This document shows, piece by piece, positions 32,976 through 45,800 of a stretch of DNA of 64,000 nt. The notes beneath the pieces were generated by a model, which worked only from the letters and a program-made list of their open reading frames with translations, was not told the DNA's origin and searched no databases. Each line of letters begins with the position of its first letter. Positions within the stretch are counted from its first letter, which is position 1. The position numbers and the translations under genes were made by a program. This DNA comes from Ephydatia muelleri (Eukaryota; Porifera; Demospongiae; Spongillida; Spongillidae), in contig JABACO010000006.1 of the NCBI GenBank assembly GCA_013339895.1, positions 7,416,298 through 7,480,297 on the forward strand, written 5' to 3'.

Positions 32976-34240
32976 ATCATGTTTTGAGCCTAGGTGTTAG
33001 CTACACCAGATCATAATATGTGCTGTTGCTTGGTATGAGCTTTAGGAAAGATTTGAGGGAGTGCTAAAAGTATCCAGTTGCAAGCCTAGTTTTTAGAAGT
33101 TCGAATGAAAGTGTGGTGCATGTCAGATGTTGTGAGGCTTTTAGCTTTTAAGAGGTAGGGTGGTTATTAGAAAAACCTTGTGTTTGTGTTAAATGATGTG
33201 TGTTCAAGTAATTTAAAGCTAAAATTCCATCTGTACGAACTTTTGATTATTGGAGATTACTGCTTTAAGGGCCTTAGTTTCATACCATCCAGTAATATAT
33301 TTACACACAACAAATTTGTGCATGTTGTTGATGAATTTGCTTGGAAAACCTTTGTGCTAAATGACGGTGTGCTTTTATTGAAATGTTGAGGTGTGCATGT
33401 GTGAGTCTCTGTTTAGAAAGCATCCTTTTGTTATGGGAGGATGTGATTTCAGTTTTGATTCATACAAGCCTCCAGCTAGGTTTCAGATGGCTTAACCGTC
33501 AGCTAGATTTTCATAGGAAAACTGGCATTTTAAGAGAGCTAGTTAATGCGTTATGTAGCCCCAGGTTATATGTGAACCAAGATCTGTGGGCATGTGAGTA
33601 CAGTAGGTGTGCTTTCAGTAAATGAATCTTTGCATAAAATTATTGTGCATGCTTTGAGGTATGAAAACCATTGTGTTGCATTCAAAATAAGGTTGTGAGC
33701 TCATAGAAACTGTGAGTTATAAGCTGTGTGTATTGTTTCTTTGAAAGTAAGGTTAAGGTGATCTATGTTCAAAAATACACCTGCTGGTTTTAGATGTTGG
33801 GGAATGTTACTTTTTTTTTTTTTTTAAAGGTGTACATTGCATCATTGTTTTAACCATATTGCTAATTCTTGATCATAGTGTGTGCTGTTGCTTATGTGCT
33901 GGTTGGTAGGCTATCGGTCTGGTTTAACAAATAAGGCATTGTTGTACTGTTTGTGAGTATGTATTGAGTCAAATAATCGATGAGCATGTTTGTCCTTGGA
34001 GAAGAGTACATGTAGAAGGAATGGTTGGTATGTTGATTGCAATTAAGGATCCCTTTTAGAATGGATTTTTGTCTCCCAACCTATGAAAATGCATCTATAG
34101 AAGTAGTTAACCAATAGAAAAGCAGGAATAGTTGTCCAATACAAATGCAGGGATTGTTATCCAATCAAAATGTACCTAAAAAGTATAAAAAAAGATTAAG
34201 GGGTATACATTTTCACTATGCTTGAAAATGCCATGAGTAC
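32976..34240. other. Degenerate repeat DNA, inverted relative to 30840-32150
   Basis: No gene. Carries the complementary landmarks (TGCTGTTGCTT at 33021 and 33883, TTTAAGAG motifs) of the repeats to the left of the helicase remnant. A 14-T run lies near 33812. Confidence 0.5.
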
Positions 34241-34245
34241 CAAGA

Positions 34246-35199
34246 CTGTCCATTGAACAAAGAGTTGCCATTGTGAGGCTGTACTTTTCTAATGGAAAGA
34301 ATGCCTATCTTACTGTAAGCTTGTTCCAGAGGGAGCACCCTAATTACAGGACACTATGCAGAAGCACAATTCTGAGGGTGGTGCCCAAATTTGTAGAGCA
34401 TGGCACAGTGCAGGATAGGCTGAAAACAAACTATGGAAGAAAGAAAACTGTTCAGGTGCCAAGGAATGTTGGCATCATTGCTCAGAAAATGCAGCAGACC
34501 CCAACTCTGTGCATAAGAAAAGACCCTGATGATGAAGGCCTATAGACGGCCTCTAGTACAGGCTCTATTGCCAGGTGACATTGACAAGGGAGTCAAGTGG
34601 GCAGATGATTACCTTGAAGCAGCTGAGAGGGACTTCACCTGCCCTACATCTTGTGGACGGATGAAGCAATCTTCCACTTGGATGGACATGTTAAGAGGCA
34701 TAATCTGTAATATGGTCAGTCCAGAACCCACATGCTTTGATGGAATGCAGCAATCAGAAGAAGGCTGGTGTGATGATCTGGGCTGGGCTGATCAAAGACC
34801 ATATCATTGGCCCTTCTTCATCAATGGAAGTGTCACAGGGCAAGTGTACCTTCAGCTACAACAGCAGAGAGTGTGGCCAGCCCTGCAAGCTATCAAGGGG
34901 GAAGATGAAGAATTTGTTGTTTTCCAGCATGATGGAGCCTCAGCTCATTATGAACCCGTGTTAGAGCCTGGTTGGATGGAAAGCTGGAGGACATGTGGAT
35001 AGGCAGAGGGGGACCCATACTATGGCCAGCACGAAGTCCTGATCTATCTCCATTGGACATCTGGCTTTGGGGTTACCTGACAATCAAAGTGTATGCAAAT
35101 GTGGTGACAACATTAGACGAACTAAGACAGGCAATCACTGATGAGATGCAGGCCATTCCTGCCACGATGGTCCACAGTGTGACACTGATTACTGCGTGA
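34246..35199 (+). pseudogene. Tc1/mariner-superfamily transposase, broken
   Basis: The N-terminal helix-turn-helix reads LSIEQRVAIVRLYFSNGKNA with HPNYRTLCRSTILRVV and RLKTNYGRKKTV. The catalytic part has WTDEAIFHLDGHVKRHNL (first Asp), FVVFQHDGASAHY (second Asp) and GPILWPARSPDLSPLDIWLW (third acidic region), then an LDELRQAI tail. The order and motifs fit the IS630/Tc1/mariner DDE fold of the group whose DNA-binding domain is DUF4817-like. At least three frame changes or stops separate the blocks, so it is dead. TIRs were not identified. Confidence 0.75.
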
Positions 35200-35458
35200 T
35201 GGGCTGCAGTTAGGATCACAACATGATTGACATTACTAACCTTCATAACATTGTACATGTACCTGTTTAGTCTCATAATGTTATTATACTTCTCAATGTG
35301 GTTGAATGCACACAGTAAGCATATAGTAGTGCTGTATCATACATGGGTATTTTTGCAGATTCATCCATAATATTTGGCAAGAAGACAACTTACTACTGCT
35401 AGAAAAAATCTGCTTGCTCATTATGTTATGTGAAATTGAAATACAGTGGATGGCTAGG

Positions 35459-36412
<954 letters not shown>

Positions 36413-37297
36413 CCTGGAGGATTGATATTGTATTTGTTCAAACAACTGCTGGACGAGAGGTAGCTAGCTATGCGTGATGTGTGTGTTGTAATAGCTCTTG
36501 GTGTGAATTTAAAATGTATTGCCCTGTTTATATGCGAGAATGTGATGGGTAAAACTTATTTAGTAGCCTGAAGGTTTAATAAGGTTGCAAGGTATTTTCC
36601 AGTGTTGCATCAGTATTTAGGTGATGGGTAGGGTAACCTCACTGTGTGAGTATTTTGGGATTGGACAACCACACAGTAGAAAGTAACAAAACTACCAAAC
36701 ATGGGTTTTTAACACTGAGCTATATTTTGTGAGTGAAGTTGTTGGCTCATCCTTCCATGACAAAGTGACATTCTCTTTAGTGACAAACAGGCATATAAGC
36801 AGATTGCTTCCATTGCATGAGAATAATACTTTTGAAACACGCAAATGACTAGTAAGCTCTAACAGGAAGCATGTGAATGTTTTTCAAAGCTAGTCAACAG
36901 TACACCCACCTACAGCACCAAAATTTGCATGAAACAACCAAATAAGAATTCACTGACATATGAAGATCATCTCAACATTACATTTCGATCTGAGAATTAG
37001 GTGGTATTATTTTACAAGTCATGCCCAGTTGCAAGCGCTAAAGAGACATCCTGAAGTCCGTGAAACTGCTCACTCTCTTACTTAATGAATCAACGTTGGT
37101 TTTAAAAACTGATTACACTTAGCTCACACCACAAATTTGAACACAAGTCACCATGACACACAAACTGATAGCCCCCCTAGTTTTATCCTATTGGTATGAA
37201 TGCAATAATTGTATGAATATCATTACAATTGTTGAATGCTTCAATTTGTGCGTGGCAATTCAGCATGAGATACATAAGGTGACAACTATGCAAACGT
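36413..37297. other. No gene recognised
   Basis: AT-rich, with no long frames and no inverted ends that I can see. It lies directly beyond the 3' end of the hAT gene fragment. Confidence 0.4.
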
Positions 37298-38226
37298 TCA
37301 AAACATATGCTTCCTACTAGCGTTATGAGACACGAATTCGTTTACTATATCTGGTAGTGTAAGTTGATCTGTTCTATCCTTGTGCACGTGAAGTAACATG
37401 CACCAATTGATCCTTTGCTGAACAGCAGTAGCGCGGAGTCAGGTTTTCAATCGGCGCAGTGCGCTAAAAGTAAAACACCTTTCGCTCGTTGCGTTAGTTG
37501 CAGGCATGACAAGAATCAATTTCACAAGTTTTATTACTTCACAGAAGTATCCTCGCTGCTCAAGTGTCAAAGATTCTAGGTAATCCACGATTGACTGCAG
37601 ATTTGTGAGGTGGTCGCAACAGCGGATCGAAGCAAGAGTAGCTGCGTTTCTAGAGTGTCTGCACTCTTGAAGTCAGATCGATACGCGCTAATGATCTCAG
37701 AAAGTGTGCTTCTATCGATTGCCGATCGCGAAATTAACAAGGTTTTCTGGCTTTTGTTACATGAGGAAACCTCGCTGATCGAATTGGTCTTTAATAGTAC
37801 CCATTGCAGTGTCAAAGACTTGAAAATACATTATTCTGTAATAGTCTTGAATTGTACTCATTGATTGCTCAGATACACTTTCACCTATTTCCCGTAGTCT
37901 GGGAACCTTTCTATGTCTGGTAAGGACGGGAGAGGATATGGCTCCATCAAGAAGTGACCGTCTTACGTCAACATATTGCCAAAACAAGCTGAATTGTTCA
38001 TCACTTCGTATTGACTGCAGAGCACTCAGAGTTACTTGTACCAGTTTATGGCATGTGCTTGGCTTGCAGCGATCGTGACAAATGGTCAATCATGTTAAGG
38101 ATTTTTCTTCCCAGTTCTAGCGCAAAAAAAATTCGAATTTTTCCATTTGAGCAGCAACTCCCAAGATTCTAGCTCTGGCCTCACTGTCCTTTGTAGCCTC
38201 TCTGGCAGCATCCCAACACAACACTA
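37298..38226 (-). pseudogene. hAT transposase (ZMYM1/DUF4371 type), C-terminal half
   Basis: Reading leftward: LCWDAAREATKDSEARARIL with GVAAQMEKFEFF; LQSIRSDEQFSLFWQYVDVR; LTRHRKVPRLREIG; IQDYYRIMYFQVFDTAMGTI with KDQFDQRGF; LEQRGYFCEVIKLVKLILVM with PATNATSERCFTFSALRRLK (hAT dimerisation region); and QQRINWCMLLHVHKDRTDQL, ending at a TGA at 37298. These are the conserved blocks of ZMYM1-like hAT proteins. Frame changes occur between blocks. The fragment is cut off at 38226, where the XPR1-like segment begins. Its N-terminal parts lie at 39529-39810 and 44933-45151. Confidence 0.8.
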
Positions 38227-39442
38227 GTCGAAATTATTGCGGCGAGGGACCATTAGCGGCGAGACTAGGAAGCAGAAACACGGCTATCACGTGATAGGAT
38301 CCCCCATACTATTGGTCGCCATGTGGCTCGTCCTCTTACTCACTAGCCTATTTGCCTCTGGCCGAGATAATTTAGACTTGATGATACGCTTTTTCAGAGG
38401 GCAGTATCTGGTCGTTACATACGCCTACCTCCTTGGGCTGAGTATGTTGGGTTGGGCCAAAGCAAGGATTGACTACGTCCACGAACACCTGCTACCCATG
38501 GGCACAGTGACCCCTAGCCACGTGTTCAGTACCGCGGGAGCCCTCACCGTACTGTTTGGAGCGCTTATGTTCCTCTTCTTGGTTCTGTCTGCTTTCATCG
38601 AGAGCGTAGGCCTCCTCGTCTTCTTTGCCTTCATCAAATGGTTACTGCTGGCTGTATTTTTGTTCAACCCTCTTGACGTGTTGAACCGAGGAGCGCGCTT
38701 CTTTTTCGTTAAGCACACCTCTCAGGTAATCCTGTCGCCCCTCTTCCCCGTTCTGTTTTCTCACGTTTGGTACACGGATCAATTGCTCAGTTTAGTCGCC
38801 GTGGGACTCGACCTCCAATACCAGATCTGCTATTTCATTGTGGGCTCTTGGTTCCCCGGGACGCCTTTGGGCACTTGCTCTTCTAGCGCCACCGCGATAA
38901 GACCTCTCATCGCATCTCTTCCGGCGATGTGGCGAATCCTGCAATCGCTGCGGTGTTTCGTCGAGACGCGGAGTCCAAGACACATTGTCAACTCTGTCAA
39001 GTATATCACGACCGTCGCGGTAGTATTGGTCTCTGCAGCGATCGAGCTGACGCAGTCTTCGACGCTGAGCATCGGGCAGCTGCTTAACCCACTGTTGTCG
39101 GGTTGGGTGGCAGTCTGGGGTGTCGTTGCCGCCATCAATATCCTGTACAGCCACACGTGGGATGTGGTGATGGACTGGGAGGTGGTGCGCTTCAATTCTA
39201 ACAGAGTGCCTCACATACGCAGGCAACGCCTGTACAAAGCGATGCTTTTTTACTACTTTGCGATCGGGTCAAATTTGTTATTCAGGATGGCCACGTCACT
39301 AAAGACGACCTAGGTCCTTGGCCATACTGCGCCACACGAGTCATGGGGACACCATCTTTACCCTACTCGTGTTTGCTGAACTCGCAAGACGATTCATGTG
39401 GAACTTTCTACGAGTGGAACTTCAGTGGCTTCAAATACAAAA
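38226..39442 (+). pseudogene. XPR1/SYG1-like EXS domain, truncated duplicate
   Basis: One frame (38237-39313, 358 residues) carries most of an EXS domain: RGTISGETRKQKHGYHVIG, several hydrophobic membrane segments (about residues 22-41, 57-74, 96-147), YTDQLLSLVAVGLDLQYQIC, IRPLIASLPAMWRILQSLRC, HIVNSVKYITT and HTWDVVMDWEVV. The EXS domain forms the phosphate-exporting part of XPR1/SYG1 proteins in the membrane. The N-terminal SPX half is absent. It ends KTT-stop, whereas the related LAILRHTSHGDTIFTLL and RRFMWNFLRVEL segment continues in another frame after a 7-nt difference from the copy at 47392-48599. The two copies are about 99% identical. The segment lies between halves of a hAT gene, is intronless and is GC-richer than its surroundings. 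Confidence 0.8.
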
Positions 39443-39560
39443 TTGTCGAACAAATTTTTTCTTAGGAATCGCGGGGGCCCCCCTTTTGCCGCGGGGCCCG
39501 GGGTAGCTTACCCTCCTGCCCCCCCCTCTCAACGGCACTGTGGCCACGCAATGGTAGCCC
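39443..39560. other. GC-rich patch
   Basis: A run of G/C homopolymer-like text (GCGGGGGCCCCCC, GCGGGGCCCGGGG) sits between the XPR1-like segment and the hAT N-terminal piece. It has no copy beside the exporter gene at 48599, so it was not part of that duplication. It may be filler DNA or a small repeat. Confidence 0.5.
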
Positions 39561-39811
39561 CTGCATGTCTTCCAAGGTAGCGAATTGTGCTTATTATAGT
39601 TGATAGCATTTTTCGGTTCTCAGCTTTCTCTTCTGCAAGAGCGGAGCTGAGCATTTCACCTACATCCGATGTGCTATTTGGTAGTGTGACAAGCAAGTCT
39701 ACAGCTTCATGATGCGATGCAGAGTTTTCATGTTTATCAAATCTCTCCAGTGCCTTTTTCCAATCTGAATATCCACTTTTTGCAAAAGCATCATCTTTGT
39801 TTCCATGCAAT
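39561..39811 (-). pseudogene. hAT transposase (ZMYM1/DUF4371 type), N-terminal piece
   Basis: DDAFAKSGYSDWKKALERFD then KHENSASHHEAVDLL, ...AEEKAENRKMLSTIIST and IRYLGR match the region just before the catalytic core of ZMYM1-like hAT proteins (A-F-x-x-G-F-x-WK-A, F-x-xHE-S-xH-EA, ENR-L-I-x-I-x-L-R). It ends at 39811 where the Ginger-type element is inserted. The same gene continues on the far side at 44933. The catalytic middle is missing. Confidence 0.7.
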
Positions 39812-39817
39812 ACCAGG

Positions 39818-42800
39818 TGTCACAGGAGTACGCGTCCCCCGACGTACGCGTCCGGCCGGACTCGGGGTCCTAGGATACTAGGTCCGCCGGACAACCAGTC
39901 CTAGGAGCCACTGTCCCCCCGGACAACGTATTCTAGGATAGTATGTCCCCCCTTAGGAGTAGCTGTCCCCCCGGACAGCGTATACTAGGATAGCATGTCC
40001 CCAATATAGCATTATTTTCTTTTCACTTATCACCAAGTCTAGTCTAATATGTATACTAGTTAATGGTATTATTGTAGCATTTTCCTATATATAGTCATTG
40101 TACCCAAAAGTATAATTCTAAACTGAGCTAGCTACATGCACATGCATGGTATGCTATATAGCCATCATAGTCAGGGTAGTATAATAGTTCTTTAGTAGTG
40201 GTGTTTCATGTAGTTATAGTTCTTTGTTTTTGTTATAGTGTTGTATATTAATAATAATTATAAAGCTTATCAAGGTTTTCAATATAGATTATACATGTAC
40301 CTATAGCTTATCGTGGTTTTTAATAGATTATTAAATGATATATCTGATCATACAACATGTCAGTGATAAATACATGAAACAAGTATACATAAAAAATAAT
40401 ATTCAGTTGGGCTGACATTTTTTACAATTCCATTTGTATTTTTTATTGTTCCACGCTTCTTTTGGAATGGATATGTCACATTCTTTGTGGAACCATTCTT
40501 TACAAGAATCGCACTGAATCATTAATCCAGCATCTGGCATCCTACAATAGCACCTCACGTGTACGTTTTTTTTGTGCTATAGCACGACTACTGATTGGAT
40601 GAGCTGAAGCAGGAAATGGAGTTTTGTAAACAATTTAAGAGATGTGGACGCATCAGTACTGCACTATAGTTCCTTTTACACACGTCTTGACCAGAGCATA
40701 GATCTACGGCAAAGGCAATGGCATATAGGTTGCAGTCAGAATGATTGGTTTGCTTCACAGTATCCATGAAATGAGATGTACCGCATCGTTAGGTGTACAT
40801 AGAATTGCACATATTTGTTCAATGATAAAACTATTGCAGGTGTCATAAAGACTATCAAAAACGTTCACGTGGCCAGATGCCAATCCAATGGTCGAAATAG
40901 TCACCCAATGATCTTCTCCATTGTGTAGAATTTGAATGAATTCTCTCATTACATTGAATCTTAAATTATAAGCCAAGGTTGTAGCTTGAAATCCCGGTCG
41001 GGCCATATTGGCTATGGAGAAGGAACTGTAAAGCATTAATCAAGCACATCATCTACCCACTTGTTACTCTCCAGGATGCATCTGTGTTCTTCATAGAGCT
41101 TAACATCTTCCACTTCCATCCATTGTTTACGACATCTAACCTTTCTGGCTTTCTTTATCGGCTTCTCTTCATCACTGGTTTTCTTACTTTGTTGTTTCTC
41201 CTCATCACAATCATTCACGCTAACTTTTGCTTCATTCGTTCTACAATTATCAGGTCGTAATTTAATGAATCCAGAGGCGCAAACATTCAAATCTGGCTTA
41301 CTGGCTAAGTTTAGGCTGTCAAGAACCACACCATCTTTATTGTACATCTTTCTTGTCTCCATAACCCACTGACAGAATGCATCAATATTCGCTGCAGACA
41401 ATAGGAAATATCTTTTGCCATATCTAATAATGGTCTTAATACTAATGCCACTGGATTTGAACCAACACTCCAGAAGTTGAAGAGACTCCACTGGATAGAA
41501 ACTTCCATTAATGTCATGCATTCTGAAATGATCAAACTCTTCGGAAAGTTTTTCATTCATTATTACAAACTGCCCTCCGCAGAAATCTCTTAAAGGTGCT
41601 TCTTTATTATATGCACGATGAGTCAGCCGGTGCTCTACAATAAGATCCTTGTTCAGGGCATATTCACCAGCTTCAGAATTTAATCCACTTGTCTAAAAAA
41701 AAGTAAAACGAAGTAAGGTAATATTTTTATACCGGTGTACTTAGGAAATACATTTACGAGTATATAAATTTACATAACGTACATAAAATAACATGTTAAA
41801 GACTGAATAACTTACATCAAAGTCATCATCATCTTCTGCTGGATTAAATGCAAGTTCATTGGCACCTGTTCACCATAATCGAAACAATTGTGGTGAAAAC
41901 AATTGCTCATGAAGCAGTTCACGAGTAGAAATTTCACTGCCATAGATTTTTTCATTGTGAGAATCAGTCACACCTATGGCCAGTCTCTCTTTGCTTGCAC
42001 TTTCTTCATTGTGAGATGCAGTAAAATCCTGTTCAATTTTGCTTGCTATCTCCTCGTCACTAGCACCAGCATGAACCTGCCCTAGATCACTAGCAGCTTC
42101 ATGAATTTGCCTTTCTTCATATGTTTTCAACTGGATTGAATTATATAAATTTTTTAAAACCTTGCCGTGTTCAATCTTTAATAAATACAACGCCTTATCA
42201 CACACTTCAGCTATTGTAAAAGGGCCAGTCCACTCATTGTCCATTTTCCCTCCTTTTCGAGAAAGCTTTCTCATATTTCTTAAAAGAACTGGGCTTCCTA
42301 GTTTGAATTCTGCCTTTGCATGCTTGCGGTCATAGTAAAGCTTTTGTTTAGCTTGAGCATTTTCAATGTTAGATGCAACTTTCATAAAAATCTCAGTGCG
42401 TATCATATCCAGCCTTGCAGCATGCCTCTGAGCTTCACTTTCAATTTCTGGGATTGCATGACCATTATCCACATTACTGGTGTGTAGCTGGATGGGTAAT
42501 ACTGCTTCTCTACCGTACATAAGAAAAAAGGGTGTGTATTTAGTTGTAGCATGAACACTTGTACGATATGAGAAAAGAACTGATTCTAAGTGTTCGTCCC
42601 AGTCATCTTGATCAGCATTAATATATTTAACAAGCGACTTTGTAACAGTTTGATTCAGTCTTTCGTCAAGTCCGTTGGTTTGCGGTGGTATGCGCTTGCA
42701 ATACGATGCTCAGTTCCCATCAGTAAAAAAAGCTTCTCATTTAGTGCATTTACAAACTCACGACCCTGATCTGAAATGCATACTTTAAAACAGCCAAACC

Positions 42801-44911
42801 TAGCAATTAGGGAATAAATGAAATTGGCTATCCCTTCAGCACATTTGGATGGAAGAGCTTGAGCTTCGGGCCATTTTGAAAAATAGTCTGTGCATGTTAC
42901 TAGAAACCTGACAGAAGATCACAAAATGGCAATGTGAGGATAAATAATGCCAAATATCAGTGCTGTTTAATTATCAACGTACACACTGCACAAAAACATA
43001 CCGTAGAGTCCCGGATACAACACCCCCTCTGCCCTCCATGGAGAAAATGGAATGTTTTTTCACACGAGCATATCTCCATCACCATATTAAGCGCTAGGAC
43101 TAACCAATTATGTTGTTTGAGAAATAAAAGTTTGTTGAATATTAATTTTATTATAAGTAACTACTGTAGCGCTTATTTTTTTACTGAGATACGATCGGTT
43201 AAGAAAAAAAGTAATTTTTTCTATGCATACATGGGGATGGAGAGGAAGGTATTATAATTATACCCGGAACTGTACGACATTTGTTCCATAATAAATAAGG
43301 AAGGAGCAATGTACAAAGAGAATAAAATAAGTAGCTAGTACAAATAAACACAATATTTTTTCACACTGTTGCAAATATGCAAGGAGTTGCTTAAATTACA
43401 TCAATCCCCAAACCACATTACCATTTCACTCTGGAGCCATCAGTGCAAAAACAGGCTAGGATATATAGATTATGAACGCAAAAGATAACTTTGTTCGAAC
43501 AAAATCATATAATTTTTGTACAACTTCTCTCATTTTGTTGCATAATTACTTGTTTTTATTCACTATGTACAATCGATTACATGAAGCCCAGCATGAGAAC
43601 TTTACCTGTTATCATTACGTGTCAGTGTCAACGGTCCAACGAGATCAATTTCAACTTGATGCCACACTTCAGACTTCACTGGAATGGGATGTAGCTCTGC
43701 AGAGGCCTTGCTTAGCTTCTTATTGGTTCGCTGACATGTATCACATGTTCTAATATGTTCTTTAATGTCGTTGGTCATATCATGCCAGTAGAAACGAAAG
43801 CATGCCTTCTGCAATGTTTTATCCCTGCCAAAATGGCCTCCACCTGGTCATGCATGAAAATGGAATACAATGTCATGATGTTTACATGATACACAAGGAG
43901 TTATTACCTAGTTTATCGTCGTGGCAAGCTTCGGTCACTCTTTTCTGGTCTTCTTCGTCAAACACCCAACGTCTTCTATCATATACAACTGACCATCCTC
44001 GAGTACAAACTCTCCTGCTTTCCTGCGTATCGTCCTCTTCCAGTTCTTTTCAGCATCCACTCTGAGTGTACGCCCTTTCCATAATATATTTCATTACGTC
44101 TTGATACAGCAGCTTTTCTCGGTCTTTCTTCTCACTCCTACTCATTTCCTTTTCACTAGCTCCCTTCGCTCATTTCCTTTTCGCTCCTTCCGCTCAATTC
44201 CTTTTCACTCCTTTCGCTCGTTTTCTGTTCACTTCTTCAGCTCATTTCCTTTTCATTCCTTCCGCTCGTTTCCTTTTCGCTCCTTCCGCTCGTTTCGTTT
44301 TTCCTCCTTCCACGCGTTTCCTTTTCACTCCTTTTCTTTTCACTCGTTTCGCTCGTTTTCTCACTCATTTCATAAACTTTTAAACACGTGCGCATGTTTA
44401 GTATTATTAATATTGTGTCTGTCAGGGCCAGACGGATCCTGCCTGGCCACTGAATGAGGTGACAATTGAGACCTGAAATGGAGAGGGGACTGCGCTTCTA
44501 GAAGGATCTCAGGTGTGTGTATGCTGACACATGGTTGCGCATTGGTATTTAAGTGTATTGGTGCATTGATTATGATTACTTTTGGCGTGGAACGACCTAG
44601 CGAACGTGGTGGTAATCCTGACAGCGTCACTGAGATTGTAGGGCAATCGGATGTTGAATTATATTGTACATAAATACTGATTTCCAAAGCTACATACATG
44701 TATATATCTGCTGCTTATGGGCAAAGCTTAATTTATTTGGCTTACCTATACCTCCTGCTACCGGTAACGAAGTCAACAAGGGGCAATGGGGGACCTCGTA
44801 TCCTAGGACCACGCGTCCGGCCGGACGGGTAATCCTAACGGCGGACCTAGTATCCTAGGACCACGAGTCCGGCCGGACGCGTAATCCGGGGGGACGCGTA
44901 CTCCTGTGACA
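39818..44911 (-). mobile_element. Ginger-type element (TIRs, gypsy-like integrase, Ulp1-like protease), broken
   Basis: Ends: TGTCACAGGAGTACGCGTCC at 39818 and its complement ending at 44911. The TIRs are imperfect, over about 80 bp, with further TCCTAGGA-rich subterminal repeats. CCAG adjoins both ends, suggesting a 4-bp target duplication. Parts on the minus strand, in order: a Cys-His integrase finger (near 43700), an integrase core (about 42640-43620), a GPY/F-type module (near 42250), a linker, and a C48/Ulp1-like cysteine protease region (about 40755-41690). There is no reverse transcriptase, gag or LTR, which fits Ginger1 DNA transposons. Reading frames are broken in several places and the TIRs have diverged, so it is a fairly old, inactive copy. 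It is inserted in the hAT gene. Confidence 0.75.
44130..44370. repeat. Pyrimidine-rich minisatellite
   Basis: Degenerate 18-24 bp units of the type TTTCCTTTTCACTCCTTCCG followed by CTCG, inside the Ginger-type element. Strong strand asymmetry (C/T on the plus strand). The minus strand would encode Glu/Arg/Ser repeats, but the run is probably non-coding. Confidence 0.8.
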
Positions 44912-45200
44912 CCAGACCTCGCTTGTCTGGCATCATACAATAGTAACACAGTACTGTGTCACTTCCTTCTTGATAATGCAACCACTGGTACTTTCTGTAC
45001 CAAGATGAACAAAAGGAACGTGTTTGCTTGCCGTAAGTGCGTTTATAGGAAAAGGGGCCAAAATCGGTTGGTGAGCACTTTGCGGAAGTAATGATTGTGC
45101 AGACTCCAAAGGTGTGATTGAAGATTGCAAGGGCGTTGACAAATCTATCAATGAAGTTGTACTAGTACCTGAGTTAGCGGCACTACTACAATCGCAGGCC
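44912..45200 (-). pseudogene. hAT transposase (ZMYM1/DUF4371 type), extreme N-terminal piece
   Basis: LPQSAHQPILAPFPINALTA then GCIIKKEVTQYC resembles the HQP-x-L-x-x-FPK and D-V-FCH-C segments at the start of ZMYM1-like hAT proteins. It abuts the right end of the Ginger-type element at 44912. The piece at 39561-39811 follows naturally when the element is ignored, which shows where the insertion landed. Confidence 0.55.
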
Positions 45201-45208
45201 TGTAGGCT

Positions 45209-45248
<40 letters not shown>
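45209..45248. repeat. Poly-G run of 40
   Basis: Forty consecutive G followed by GGGGGG-rich text. Such runs can fold into G-quadruplexes and are error-prone in sequencing, so the exact length is uncertain. Confidence 0.9.
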
Positions 45249-45249
<1 letters not shown>

Positions 45250-45279
45250 CGGGGGGTCGGTGGGTTCGGTCGAACCCCC

Positions 45280-45385
45280 CCGCCCGTCCAAGCTAGTTCC
45301 GCTTGCCCAAGCTGGTTCCGCCCTTCCCAGATTGATCCGCTTGCCGTAGCTGGTTCCGCTTCTTTCCGCTTCTTTCCGCTTACAT
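45280..45385. repeat. Short GCTTGCC-GCTGGTTCCGC repeats
   Basis: Three to four degenerate units of about 25-30 bp (AAGCTGGTTCCGC with CGCTTGCCC), ending in a 12-bp CGCTTCTTTCCG repeat. Confidence 0.7.
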
Positions 45386-45497
45386 GAATTATTCTTTGCC
45401 AATGAATTTATTTTACATGCATGACGTTATACAAATGCGAGCGTGAGGTAATATACTGATAAATGGGGCGCCCATGGCCCGTAACAAACTGCAGTCG

Positions 45498-45800
45498 GAG
45501 TGGCGGATCCGGGGCACTTCAAGTACATGCCGGTATATGGTTCATTGATGATACTTTGCGAAGTATAGGTCCGGCTTGAGCCAGACGCCCAGACCTACTT
45601 CGATATTGAACTGCACAACGGCCAACAGATTAATTTACAATGGCGTTGTGCCGTTCGAATACGAAGTAGGTCTGGCTTTCGAGTTAACTTTCCTGATCTA
45701 TCCGTAGATAGGGAAAGTTAGACTAAGTCTCGTTAACTCGCAAGCCAGATACGCTTGCTTCCAAACTTTCTGTAGTCTCGCACTTGCGAGCTAGACTCTG
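45498..45800. mobile_element. Small inverted-repeat element(s)
   Basis: GAGTGGCGGATCC at 45498 is another GGCGGATCC-type end. Inside, CCAGACCTACTTCG (near 45587) is inverted at CGAAGTAGGTCTGG (near 45661), and GAGTTAACTTTCC (45680) faces GGAAAGTTAGACTAAGTCTC (45711). These are nested foldback structures without coding capacity. Confidence 0.55.

Noticed and set aside
38792-39226. Minus-strand frames over the XPR1-like segments (repeated at 47957-48436)
   Set aside because: Antisense shadows of the GC-rich exporter sequence; their peptides have no recognisable domain while the plus strand shows clear EXS motifs.
39818-44911. LTR retrotransposon reading of the integrase region
   Set aside because: Ends are inverted, not direct, and no reverse transcriptase or gag part is visible; Ginger fits better.
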